Below are positions 56,579 to 64,000 of a DNA stretch of 64,000 bases, one piece after another. The position numbers and the translations under genes were made by a program. The first letter of the stretch is position 1; the number at the start of each line of letters is the position of its first letter. The stretch is from Collimonas humicola (GTDB lineage: Bacteria > Pseudomonadota > Gammaproteobacteria > Burkholderiales > Burkholderiaceae_D), in assembly GCF_018304945.1 (NCBI RefSeq), contig NZ_JAGQEE010000005.1:186001-250000 (forward strand), read 5' to 3'. Under the pieces are notes generated by a model that saw nothing but the letters and a program-made list of their open reading frames with translations, was not told where the DNA came from and made no database searches.

Positions 56579-58087
56579 TCAGCTGCGCGAGCCGCGGGAT
56601 GAAGCCAGAACTACCGGCTTGCCGTTCTTTTTCACGGCGACCTTGGTTTTGCTGCTGCCGCGGCTGGCGGCGGCAGTGTGATAGCGCACGTTATGGCCGG
56701 CTTTCTTGCCGCCGGAGCTGGACGCCACCATGCGGTTAGGCACTTGCAGCTGCAGGCTCTGGCCACGGCTGACGCCGTCGTGATGCAGGCCGTTCCAGGC
56801 CTTTACCTGGCTGACGCTGACGCGGTAACGCGCGGCGATAGAGGCCAGCGTATCGCGCTTGCCGACCTTGACATAGATGCGGCGGCTTTCCGGCGCATCC
56901 GGCGTCACCGCCATGGTGGCGTTGTCGGCGACTTCGGCCGTGATGTCGCTGTTGGCTTCTTCGGTTTTCGGCACCAGGATGGTGGAGCCGGCTTTCAGCA
57001 GCATTCTTGGCGGGATGTGGTTGACTTCGCGGATCACGGCCGGCGTGGTGTCGAATTTGGCGGCAATGGTTTCAATCCGCTCGCGCGCGCTGCCGACCGT
57101 ATGCGAGGTCCAGGAGGACAGCGTGTGGGTCCACTTGGTCAGGTTGTTCTTGAATTTCTCGGCATTGCTTTCCGGCAGCAGGATCTTGGTGTCGGAACTG
57201 CCGATGATGACCGGGCGGTTGAACTGCGGGTTGAGGGCCTTGAATTCTTCCAGCGACAATTCCGCCAGCTGCGCAGCGACCTTGACGTCGATGTCGCGGG
57301 TCTTGCCGATGGTGACGAAGTAGGGTTGGTTGTCGACCTTGGGCAAGGCGATGTTATACATGTCCGGCGCCGCAATGATGTTCTTGACGGCTTGCAGCTT
57401 GGGGACGTAATTGCGGGTTTCGGCCGGCATCAGCGGCGCCAGGCTGTTGAAATCGGTCGGCAGGCCGGCGGCCTGGTTCTTGTTGATGGCGCGCTGTACC
57501 GAGCCTTCGCCCCAGTTATAGGCAGCCAGCGCCAGTTGCCAGTCGCCGAACATGCCATACAGTTTTTGCAGGTAGGTCAGGGCAGCGTCGGTCGAGGCCA
57601 GAACATCGCGGCGCTCATCCTTGAACATGTTTTGCTTGAGATTGTAGTCGCGTCCGGTGGCGGGCACGAACTGCCACATGCCGGCCGCTTTGGCGCTGGA
57701 ATAGGCCTCCGGGTTGAACGAAGACTCGATAAACGGCAGCAGCGCCAGTTCGGTCGGCATGCCGCGTTTTTCCAGCTCTTGCACTACGTGAAACAGATAG
57801 CGGGAGGCGCGCACCGTGGTGCGTTCAAAATATTCAGGCCGGGCGCTGTAGAAATCGGTCTGGTTGACCACCTGCTGGTTATCCAGGTCCGGGATGCCAA
57901 AACCCTTGCGTATGCGTGCCCAGATGTCGATTTGCTCCATGCCAAGCATGCCGGCGCTGGGGTCGTTCGGGTCGATCAGGCTGAAAGTGGGAGTGTAGAT
58001 GGAAATGTCGTTGGCTTGAGCCAAGAGCGGAGTGCCGAAAAAAGCGAGCGCGGCAAAGGCAAATGTCTTGAGTTTTAGCTGGTACAT
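56579..58087 (-). CDS. mltD: Membrane-bound lytic murein transglycosylase D-like, LysM domains
   Basis: 502-residue periplasmic enzyme that cleaves peptidoglycan to 1,6-anhydromuropeptides. Signal peptide 1-26 (cleavage after AQA); it lacks a lipobox, unlike E. coli MltD, so it may be soluble or held by its LysM repeats. The SLT family 1 domain shows the catalytic E121 in LLPFIESSFNPEAYSS and AGMWQFVPATGRDYNL, then LALAAYNWGEGSV. Two LysM-like repeats lie near 325-370 and 405-450 (YVKVGKRDTLASIAARY). The last 45 residues are Ser/Lys/Arg-rich. Stand-alone gene upstream of gloB's 3' end. Confidence 0.9.
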   Translation of the reverse strand: MYQLKLKTFAFAALAFFGTPLLAQANDISIYTPTFSLIDPNDPSAGMLGMEQIDIWARIRKGFGIPDLDNQQVVNQTDFYSARPEYFERTTVRASRYLFHVVQELEKRGMPTELALLPFIESSFNPEAYSSAKAAGMWQFVPATGRDYNLKQNMFKDERRDVLASTDAALTYLQKLYGMFGDWQLALAAYNWGEGSVQRAINKNQAAGLPTDFNSLAPLMPAETRNYVPKLQAVKNIIAAPDMYNIALPKVDNQPYFVTIGKTRDIDVKVAAQLAELSLEEFKALNPQFNRPVIIGSSDTKILLPESNAEKFKNNLTKWTHTLSSWTSHTVGSARERIETIAAKFDTTPAVIREVNHIPPRMLLKAGSTILVPKTEEANSDITAEVADNATMAVTPDAPESRRIYVKVGKRDTLASIAARYRVSVSQVKAWNGLHHDGVSRGQSLQLQVPNRMVASSSGGKKAGHNVRYHTAAASRGSSKTKVAVKKNGKPVVLASSRGSRS

Positions 58088-58311
58088 GGGTTCAATTTAT
58101 GTGACCGGGATGTCATCGACCGGTAATAATGGATTAGACGCAGTGTACGTAAGGCGGTTTTCCCCCGTCAAGCGGAAATTGCACTATTACATGCGATAAG
58201 TGATTGATTTATTAGGTATTACTTTATGGAAATCGATATGCGGAGACTATCTGACGATATCGAACGATCGATCACTACCAATCTTTAGGGCGGGCATCGC
58301 GCTTTGCCGGA

Positions 58312-59133
58312 TTATTTGAAATCGTTTTTCCATTCCCGCAGTGCGGCGAAAGCCGCCACCGGTCCGTCTTTTTCAGCGAGGCGGCCGCTGTCTTGCAGGT
58401 TGGCAACGATGGTTGGCTGCCGGTAGCGCAGGAACGGATTGGTGGCGTTTTCCAGTGCAATGGTCGACGGCACGGTCGCTTGCTGACGGGCGCGCTTGGC
58501 TTGTTCGTTTGCCATGCGTTCAACCAGGCGGACATTGTCCGGCTCGACCGCCAGGGCGAAGCGCAGGTTCGAAATGGTATATTCATGCGCGCAATAGACC
58601 AGGGTGTCGCCAGGCAAGCCGCTCAGTTTTGCCAGTGAGGCGACCATCTGCCCGGGGCTGCCTTCAAACAGCCGCCCGCAGCCGCCGGCGAACAGGGTAT
58701 CGCCGCAAAACAGCCAGGGCAGGCCCTGCGCCACATAGGCGATATGGCCGCTGGTATGGCCCGGCACGTCGAGCACCGACAAGCTCAGTCCCAGCTCCGG
58801 AAGGATGGCAGTATCGCCTTCGCGCAGCGGCGTGGTGACGCCGGCGATGGCTTCGCCGGCAGGACCGAACACCGGCACCTTATAATGCTGCAGCAAAGTT
58901 TGTACGCCGCCGACATGGTCAGCATGATGATGAGTCAGTAAAATAGCGGCAAGCGCCAGGCCATGCGCAGCAAGTACGGCCAGGATCGGCTGGGCGTCGC
59001 CGGGATCGACCACGGCGGCCTTGCGGCCATCGTGAATCAGCCAAAGATAATTGTCGTTAAAAGCCGGCACCGCCAATACACTTAGCGACTTATTTAAAGA
59101 TTCATCCAGTGATTTATCGAACAAGGCAGGCAT
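58312..59133 (-). CDS. gloB: Hydroxyacylglutathione hydrolase (glyoxalase II)
   Basis: 273-residue metallo-beta-lactamase-fold enzyme that hydrolyses S-lactoylglutathione in methylglyoxal detoxification. The binuclear metal motif [38 protein letters not shown] and [14 protein letters not shown] are all intact; the C-terminal part with [15 protein letters not shown] closes the fold. Conserved sequence begins at [17 protein letters not shown], about 17 residues after the chosen ATG, so the true start might be a later non-ATG codon. The ATG at 59133 overlaps the opposite-strand start of the methyltransferase gene within one CATG. Confidence 0.93.
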   Translation of the reverse strand: MPALFDKSLDESLNKSLSVLAVPAFNDNYLWLIHDGRKAAVVDPGDAQPILAVLAAHGLALAAILLTHHHADHVGGVQTLLQHYKVPVFGPAGEAIAGVTTPLREGDTAILPELGLSLSVLDVPGHTSGHIAYVAQGLPWLFCGDTLFAGGCGRLFEGSPGQMVASLAKLSGLPGDTLVYCAHEYTISNLRFALAVEPDNVRLVERMANEQAKRARQQATVPSTIALENATNPFLRYRQPTIVANLQDSGRLAEKDGPVAAFAALREWKNDFK

Positions 59134-59917
59134 GGCAAATCCGTCAGCAGAAAAGTCCATTATAGCGCTCGGCCCCTGGCTGCAGACGCCCACCGGCAGT
59201 TACATGCTGGAATGGGAGCAGGCGCGCCTGGATGCGATGACGGCGGATATCTTCGGTTTCAATGCGATGCAGATCGGCGTGCCGCAGATCAAGGCCTTGC
59301 AAGCCAATCGCATGCGCCATAAATGGCTGACCGACAGCCGCTTGCCGGCTGCCGGCGAGTCGCAGTCCGGGGTGGTGGTGACCCACGATTTCGCCGAACT
59401 GCCATTCGCCTCGCAAAGCCTGGATCTGGTGGTGCTGCCGCATGTGCTGGAATTTGCCGCCGAGCCTCATCAGATCCTGCGCGAGGTGGAGCGGGTGCTG
59501 ATTCCGGAAGGGCAGGTCATCATCTGCGGTTTCAATCCGGCCAGCCTGTGGGGCATCCGGCAAACAATGGGGCGCATGTCGGGCGCGCATTTCCTGCCGC
59601 AGAACGCCGAATTCATCAGCCTGCTGCGGCTGAAGGACTGGCTGAAGCTGCTGAACATGGAGGTCAACCGCGGCCACTTCGGCTGCTATGCGCCGCCGTA
59701 CACCAGCAGCAAATGGCTGCACCGTTCCGCTTTCATGGAGAAAGCCGGCAACCGCTGGTGGCCGTATTTCGGCGCGGTATATATTGTGCAGGCGATCAAG
59801 CGGGTCAAGGGCATGCACCTGATCGGTCCGGCGTTCAGCAAGCAGGCGATCAAGGCAGGACGCGGCGTGCCTGCCACCAACAAGATCCACAAGGCGGATC
59901 AGGGCGGCGCGGAGTAA
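59132..59917 (+). CDS. SAM-dependent methyltransferase, YafS-like
   Basis: 261-residue class I methyltransferase of the type-11 group. [23 protein letters not shown] and [18 protein letters not shown] are the post-I and motif IV-VI parts; the glycine-rich motif I is degenerate, as in YafS. Substrate unknown. In E. coli the order is gloB, then yafS and rnhA divergently, and the same order is seen here, which supports the assignment. The start at 59132 is preceded by AAGGCAGG and shares CATG with the gloB start. rnhA follows 90 bp later. Confidence 0.85.
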   Translation: MANPSAEKSIIALGPWLQTPTGSYMLEWEQARLDAMTADIFGFNAMQIGVPQIKALQANRMRHKWLTDSRLPAAGESQSGVVVTHDFAELPFASQSLDLVVLPHVLEFAAEPHQILREVERVLIPEGQVIICGFNPASLWGIRQTMGRMSGAHFLPQNAEFISLLRLKDWLKLLNMEVNRGHFGCYAPPYTSSKWLHRSAFMEKAGNRWWPYFGAVYIVQAIKRVKGMHLIGPAFSKQAIKAGRGVPATNKIHKADQGGAE

Positions 59918-60007
59918 GCGCACAATAAGTACTCAATTAAGCACGCAACCACGGTTTCCAGAGAATGGCCTGCACGGCAGGCTATCCCGATAACAGAGAA
60001 CAGAGTA

Positions 60008-60454
60008 ATGAAAGACAGCATGGATAAAGTAGAAATTTTTGCCGACGGCGCTTGCAAGGGCAATCCTGGCACCGGCGGCTGGGGTGCGCTGCTGGTAGCC
60101 GACGGCAAGGAAAAAGAATTGTTCGGCGGCGAGCGCAACACCACCAACAACCGCATGGAGCTGAAAGCCGTGATCGAGGCGCTGACCGCCTTGACCCGCC
60201 CTTGCGAAGTCATCGTCTTTACCGACAGCCAGTACGTGCAAAAAGGCATCAGCGAATGGATACATGGCTGGAAAGCGCGCGGCTGGAAAACCGCGGCGCG
60301 CGAACCGGTGAAAAACGTCGACCTGTGGCAGGCGCTGGACGCCGCCCAGGCCCGGCACAAGATCGAATGGCGCTGGGTCAAGGGGCATGCAGGCCATGTG
60401 GGCAACGAGCGCGCCGACCAGCTCGCCAATCGCGGCGTCACCACGGTCGTATAA
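60008..60454 (+). CDS. rnhA: Ribonuclease HI
   Basis: 148-residue enzyme degrading the RNA strand of RNA-DNA hybrids. The catalytic acids are D13 ([14 protein letters not shown]), E51 ([10 protein letters not shown]), D73 ([10 protein letters not shown]) and D137 ([12 protein letters not shown]); the basic handle [13 protein letters not shown] is present. An alternative ATG at 60020 would shorten it by four residues and fits E. coli length equally. Normally dnaQ lies beside rnhA in enterobacteria and several betaproteobacteria; here it is replaced by a gene-poor tract and a PKS gene. Confidence 0.97.
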   Translation: MKDSMDKVEIFADGACKGNPGTGGWGALLVADGKEKELFGGERNTTNNRMELKAVIEALTALTRPCEVIVFTDSQYVQKGISEWIHGWKARGWKTAAREPVKNVDLWQALDAAQARHKIEWRWVKGHAGHVGNERADQLANRGVTTVV

Positions 60455-60464
60455 GTGCGCCGAG

Positions 60465-60508
60465 GGCGCCGGCAGCCCTGCCTGCGCCGTTGTCTCAAGT
60501 ATTTTTTT
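60465..60508 (+). terminator. Candidate rnhA terminator
   Basis: GGCGCCGGCA gccc TGCCTGCGCC (one mismatch) at 60465-60488, with a run of seven T at 60502-60508. The T run is 13 nt from the stem, so it is not canonical. Confidence 0.4.
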
Positions 60509-60553
60509 GTTAATAATTGTTTGTATTGAAGAGTGACCATGCGACAAATTAAG

Positions 60554-60575
60554 TCCTTCTATATAGTTAGAAGGA
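60554..60575. repeat. AT-rich inverted repeat
   Basis: TCCTTCTA tatagt TAGAAGGA, a perfect 8-bp stem about 100 bp after rnhA, at the point where the sequence turns gene-poor. Could mark a mobile-element edge or a transcript end; no decision possible. Confidence 0.4.
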
Positions 60576-60650
60576 TTGTCAACGGTGGGTGCTTTCCCCT
60601 ATGTACTGCACCTCGAGAGGCTTACAAAATTGCATGTGCTTAACAGTATT

Positions 60651-60690
60651 GTGTAAACAATGGACATTTTGCAGGCATAACTGTTTACAC
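60651..60690. repeat. Inverted repeat GTGTAAACA ... TGTTTACAC
   Basis: Perfect 9-bp arms at 60651-60659 and 60682-60690 with 22 bp between. TGTAAACA recurs at 61084-61091, next to the transposase remnant. Either a protein-binding site or debris of transposon ends. Confidence 0.5.
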
Positions 60691-60785
60691 TTTTGCTGCG
60701 CCGCTGGGCAGGGGGAGCATAAAAGTACAGCACCCCAACCCAGGAGGGGCGCACTGAACGCGAGTAAAGCGGCTTAAATTCTCGA

Positions 60786-61058
60786 TCAACCTTGGTCCAG
60801 TCCGAGGGGTTCAGTCCACTCCGCAAAGACTTTTAACCACACCTGTTTGTCCGACCAGCGCGCAAAGCGAACATGGACGCTATTTCACAAACCAAATTCC
60901 GCAGGCAAATCGCGCCATGGGCAGCCGGTGCGAGCGACCCACAATACAGCTTCAACAAACAATCGATTGTCAACACCTTTTCGACCGCTATCGCCTGGTG
61001 TGCCTTGCAGCAGTGGCGCAATCCGTTCCCACTGACCGCCTCGCAAAATAGGTCACAT
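60786..61058 (-). pseudogene. Remnant of IS5-superfamily (IS427-like) transposase, first ORF
   Basis: Reading the minus strand from an ATG at 61058 gives, after an immediate stop (ATG TGA), QWERIAPLLQGTPGDSGRKG, then NRLFVEAVLWVARTGCPWRD, LPAEFG and, after another in-frame TGA in place of the usual Trp, NSVHVRFARWSDKQVWLKVF. These pieces match the N-terminal half of IS427-group transposases in order and spacing. Both stops and the absence of the second half with the DDE residues show that it is dead. I read no usable terminal repeats. It lies between rnhA and the PKS gene. Confidence 0.8.
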
Positions 61059-61185
61059 CCTTCGTTCCGCCCAAATTTCAGAATGTAAACACGAACCATA
61101 AAAAGTTAACAGGCCTTGGCGGCAACTATGGAAAGATTTCTTTTCGGTATGTCAACACGCCCTAGAGTCTTTATTACTTTTAGGC

Positions 61186-61305
61186 TTATTGCCCAAAATT
61201 GTACAAATCCTTGCGGTCACCCAAACCGACCAGCGGATCGCCAATCTTGATACGCAGGTCTTCGCGCTCATGTTCTGCAAATAGGCTGATCCCGAGCTTC
61301 ATCAT
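61186..61305 (-). pseudogene. Short fragment resembling an IS5-family transposase N-terminus
   Basis: A 39-codon minus-strand frame, start at 61305, stop at 61188. It contains LGISLFAEHEREDLRIKIGD and PLVGLGDR before diverging. The pattern 'FA..ER...KIGDPL..L' recalls the beginning of one group of IS5-type transposases, quoted from memory. It is unlike the other remnant 130 bp away, so at least two insertion events are implied. Too short to be functional. Confidence 0.5.
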
Positions 61306-61454
61306 CGTGGGTACTCGCTGCTCTGGCTGATGCCAGAATTTTACCGAATCAGACCAATGGGTGGCGGGCTTTTAGAGGTGGCCCATAGGGCGGCAGACCA
61401 GGATGCGGACTGCCTCGATCGCGACTGAAGTTCCCTTTTATCCTCCCGTAAGAG

Positions 61455-61514
61455 TTTACAGGTGACACCTGTAAAGGTTTACAGGTGGTTTTCCTTGGGG
61501 AAGAGAAATATTAT
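61455..61514 (+). promoter_or_regulatory. Lux box (LuxR-type operator) with candidate promoter
   Basis: ACCTGTAAAGGTTTACAGGT at 61467-61486 has the 7-bp arms ACCTGTA and TACAGGT, identical to the arms of the Vibrio fischeri lux box, with a 6-bp centre. The symmetry extends to 10-bp arms over 61466-61487. A further half-site TTTACAGGTG lies at 61455-61464, so three half-sites alternate. TATTAT at 61509-61514 is a fair -10; transcription from about 61521 would place the box centre near -44, the usual position for LuxR activation. It is 158 bp upstream of the PKS start. Binding by an AHL-LuxR-type activator is inference. Confidence 0.75.
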
Positions 61515-61645
61515 CTCCCGGCAGAAATAACTCTTTGACATTTTTAACATTGAAAGTCATTTGATTTAATGGCCAGAGCGTAATGCTATCGCAATAAATT
61601 CATGATTTCAGGCTGCCGCGTAGCCACTTGATTGGGGTTCATAGT

Positions 61646-64000
61646 ATGGATGTTGCTGTTATCGGAATCGCTTGTCGTTTTCCAGGTGCAAATGATCACC
61701 ATATGTTCTGGGCCAATCTGGCCGAACGCAAAGCCAGTATTTCTGTTGTGCCTTCCAGCCGCTGGGATTGGAAAGCCTACTGGGGCGATTCTCGAACCAA
61801 AATCAATAAAAGCTTGAGCAAATGGGGTGGATTCATCGAGCGCGTGGATGCGTTCGACAACCAGTTCTTCGGCGTGCTGCCCAAGGTCGCCCAAAGCATG
61901 GATCCACAGCAGCGCATCATGCTTGAGCTAACCTGGTCATGCCTGGAGGACGCCGGTATTCCGCCATCGCAGCTACGTGGCAGAAAGGTCGGCGTCATCG
62001 TCGGCGTATTCAATCACGACTACAAGGAATTGCAGGAGCGCGACGAGCCATTGATCGAGGCGCACAATTCCACCGGCACGGCGACCGCCATGATTGCCAA
62101 TCGCGTGTCGCACTATTTCGATTTTCGCGGTCCCAGCATTCCGATTGACACGGCGTGCTCCAGTTCGCTCAACGCCATCCACAGCGCAATCCAGGCGATG
62201 GAATTCGGCGATTGCGAGATGGCGCTGGCCGGCGGCATCAATCTGCTGCTGACGCCTACGCGGCATATCTCGTTTTCCAAGATGGGCATGCTGTCGCCGA
62301 CCGGAACCTGCAAAACCTTCGATGACAGTGCCGACGGCTACGTACGCGGAGAAGGCGCCGGCCTGCTGTTGCTTAAGCCACTGGATAAGGCGCTGTCAGA
62401 CGGCGACTCTATATATGGTGTAATAAAAGGCAGCGCCGTCAATCATTGCGGCGCAACCTATACGCTGACCTATCCCAGCCCACGGGCTCAGGCGGAGGTC
62501 ATTGTTGCTGCGCATGAACGGGCAGGCATTCCGGTAGATAGCGTCGGCTATATTGAAGCGCATGGAACGGGAACGCCGAAGGGGGACCCTATAGAATTCG
62601 AGGGTTTGCTGACGGCCTTTCAGACCCTGGCCGATAAGCAAGACATCCATTTGGGTAATGCGTTCTGCGGCTTGAGTTCGGTCAAGACCAATATCGGTCA
62701 TCTGGAGGCGGCAGCGGGGGTTGCGGGAGCGATCAAGGTCTTGATGGCGTTCAAGCATCGCACCTTGCCGGCGCTGCACGACTTTACAACACTGAATTCG
62801 AAGATTTCGATCAACGAAACGCCGTTCTATATTCTCGGCGAGACGCGCGAGTGGGCCCAGGTAGATAAGAATAAGGATCAACCTCGCCGGGCGGGCGTCA
62901 GTTCGTTTGGCTTCGGCGGCACCAACGCCCACCTGGTGCTGGAAGAAGCGCCGCCATCGCAACATTCGCAGAAAGCACTGCCGTCGCAGTCGAAGCGTCC
63001 ATCATATCTGATCGCCCTGTCTGCGAAGAGCAGCGAAGCGCTGCTGCAAAAGCAGAAAGATATCTCGGCTTGGTTGCGCGATGACGCCGGGCAGAGCGAT
63101 CTGCTGGATATCAGCGCTACCTTGTTGACAAGACGCGAGCATTTCCAGCATCGGTTCTCCTGCATTGCAGCTAATGTCCAGGAATTGATCGAAAAGCTCG
63201 GCCAGTCCATCGCCATTGATGCGGGCGCCAGCAGCGTAACGGGCCAGGGCCAGAAGTCGCCCGCACCCGATGCGGTTCAGGCGGGACAGAAGTTGCTCAA
63301 ACAGCTCAGCGCCAAGCCAAGATTGAAGGGCGCAAAATACCCGGCGGCGCTGCAACAGCTCGCAGACCTGTATGCCGAAGGCGTCGACCTGCCGTGGGTT
63401 GCGCTGTTCGGAGAGGCTGTTGTAAAGCCTGTTTCGTTACCGACTTATCCCTTCTCGCGCGATAGCTTCTGGATCGCGGAAAGTGACGACAGGGGCGATG
63501 CGGACCAGCGGCAGGCGCTGCATCCGGCGTTGCAACGTAACGTTTCCATGATTGGAACGCAACGTTATGCATCGACCTTTACCGGCAAGGAATTTTTCCT
63601 GGCCGACCATGTGATCAAGACCCAGCCGGTGTTACCGGGCGTGGTGTATCTGGAGATGGTCCGGGCCGCGATTGTCGATGCGCTAGGCGCAGACGCCGGG
63701 TCGGTACAACTTTCCGATGTGCTGTGGATGCGGCCGCTTGAGGTCGGAGGCGAGCCGGTTTCGGTGCATGTGAAGTTGTGGCCTGAGAGCGCCGACTCCG
63801 CCGGCGTTGGCCGACAGGGCGGCACCGGCCTGGCGTTCCAGGTGACGAGCGCCGAGATCGGCGCACTCCCGCAGATCTATTGTCGCGGTAGCGTCGACAT
63901 CGTGTCCGCGGCAAATCTCGCGGCGCTCGATATTGCAGCGCTGAAACGAGCTTGTGACGGACAGGTGTATTCGGCAGAGCAGTGCTATCGATCGCTGGCA
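61646..64000 (+). CDS. Modular polyketide synthase, trans-AT type (KS-DH...), 3' end outside window
   Basis: 785 codons are visible and the frame runs off the window. GGGG 8 bp before the ATG at 61646 is a possible ribosome binding site. Residues 1-430 are a ketosynthase starting at once with MDVAVIGIACRFPGAN; the catalytic triad is C171 (DTACSSSLNA), H306 (EAHGTGTPKGDP) and H352 (KTNIGHLEAAAG), so it should condense. A KS-linker (LPTYPFSRDSFW near 610) leads straight to a dehydratase with H655 in FFLADHVIKTQPVLPG. No acyltransferase lies between, the hallmark of trans-AT PKSs that borrow a separate AT. The DH motif HxxxGxxxxP has Thr for Gly. Product unknown. Confidence 0.93.
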   Translation, partial: MDVAVIGIACRFPGANDHHMFWANLAERKASISVVPSSRWDWKAYWGDSRTKINKSLSKWGGFIERVDAFDNQFFGVLPKVAQSMDPQQRIMLELTWSCLEDAGIPPSQLRGRKVGVIVGVFNHDYKELQERDEPLIEAHNSTGTATAMIANRVSHYFDFRGPSIPIDTACSSSLNAIHSAIQAMEFGDCEMALAGGINLLLTPTRHISFSKMGMLSPTGTCKTFDDSADGYVRGEGAGLLLLKPLDKALSDGDSIYGVIKGSAVNHCGATYTLTYPSPRAQAEVIVAAHERAGIPVDSVGYIEAHGTGTPKGDPIEFEGLLTAFQTLADKQDIHLGNAFCGLSSVKTNIGHLEAAAGVAGAIKVLMAFKHRTLPALHDFTTLNSKISINETPFYILGETREWAQVDKNKDQPRRAGVSSFGFGGTNAHLVLEEAPPSQHSQKALPSQSKRPSYLIALSAKSSEALLQKQKDISAWLRDDAGQSDLLDISATLLTRREHFQHRFSCIAANVQELIEKLGQSIAIDAGASSVTGQGQKSPAPDAVQAGQKLLKQLSAKPRLKGAKYPAALQQLADLYAEGVDLPWVALFGEAVVKPVSLPTYPFSRDSFWIAESDDRGDADQRQALHPALQRNVSMIGTQRYASTFTGKEFFLADHVIKTQPVLPGVVYLEMVRAAIVDALGADAGSVQLSDVLWMRPLEVGGEPVSVHVKLWPESADSAGVGRQGGTGLAFQVTSAEIGALPQIYCRGSVDIVSAANLAALDIAALKRACDGQVYSAEQCYRSLA

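Larger units (their letters stand above)
60455..61645. other. Gene-poor junction between rnhA and the PKS gene
   Basis: About 1.2 kb without an intact gene. It contains a hairpin after rnhA, an inverted repeat, two decayed transposase pieces on the minus strand, and the PKS regulatory region (lux box, candidate promoter). It looks visibly richer in A and T than the flanks. The stretch 61306-61440 between the second remnant and the lux box shows no further structure that I can name. Confidence 0.7.

Noticed and set aside
60833-61099. 88-codon minus-strand frame in the rnhA-PKS gap
   Set aside because: It overlaps the transposase remnant in a different frame and is Cys-rich without family features; the remnant reading frame has clear transposase words.
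61535-61570. TTGACA at 61535 as the PKS -35 element
   Set aside because: No acceptable -10 hexamer lies 16-18 bp downstream; the nearest TTTAAT is 24 bp away. The lux-box-linked TATTAT fits better.
61586-61894. 102-codon minus-strand frame across the PKS start
   Set aside because: It overlaps the conserved KS N-terminus and lacks motifs or a plausible start signal.

Overview
The window reads as a chromosomal segment of a Gram-negative betaproteobacterium. Gene content points to the Burkholderiales and most likely the Oxalobacteraceae (Herbaspirillum/Collimonas type); no rRNA was available to test this, so genus is a guess. Supporting signs are GC-rich coding with strong third-position bias, a Burkholderiales-type general porin, an Entner-Doudoroff (ED) sugar cluster with a glucokinase-HexR fusion, and an opgG-opgH-opgD operon.

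Layout. 1-11.1 kb: end of a secreted phosphoesterase, a small lipoprotein, hrpA, dcd, two conserved proteins of unknown function, a large basic amino-acid decarboxylase and folA. 11.4-22.2 kb: opgGHD for osmoregulated periplasmic glucans, then an ABC exporter, a MacA-like adaptor and a NodT-type outer-membrane lipoprotein. 22.2-27.2 kb: thyA, an M48 protease with a DUF898 membrane protein, a bactofilin and purU. 27.2-47.9 kb: a sugar-catabolic block with tal, a four-gene sugar ABC importer, zwf1, glk-hexR, a porin, the operon zwf2-rpiR-AGE epimerase-fructokinase, pgi, and edd-eda. A shared palindrome close to TGTAGT-N3-ACTACA lies upstream of the importer, zwf1, the porin, pgi and edd. This is a candidate HexR operator set that ties the block into one regulon. 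48.4-51.9 kb: a four-gene osmoprotectant-type ABC importer behind a long leader with an RBS-pairing hairpin. 52-60.5 kb: an EamA transporter, a DEAD-box helicase, an OmpA-domain protein, fabI, mltD, gloB, a YafS-like methyltransferase and rnhA.

The right end (60.5-64 kb) is different in character. After rnhA the sequence becomes a gene-poor 1.2 kb tract holding two decayed IS5-superfamily transposase fragments. A near-ideal lux box follows (61,467-61,486), then the start of a large polyketide synthase gene that runs off the window. Its visible order is ketosynthase-linker-dehydratase with no acyltransferase, which is typical of trans-AT PKSs. The most interesting system here is therefore a probable acyl-homoserine-lactone-controlled trans-AT polyketide cluster inserted next to rnhA, where enterobacteria carry dnaQ.

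No tRNA, rRNA or CRISPR array was recognised. Family assignments come from reading motifs and from memory of the families. No database search was run.
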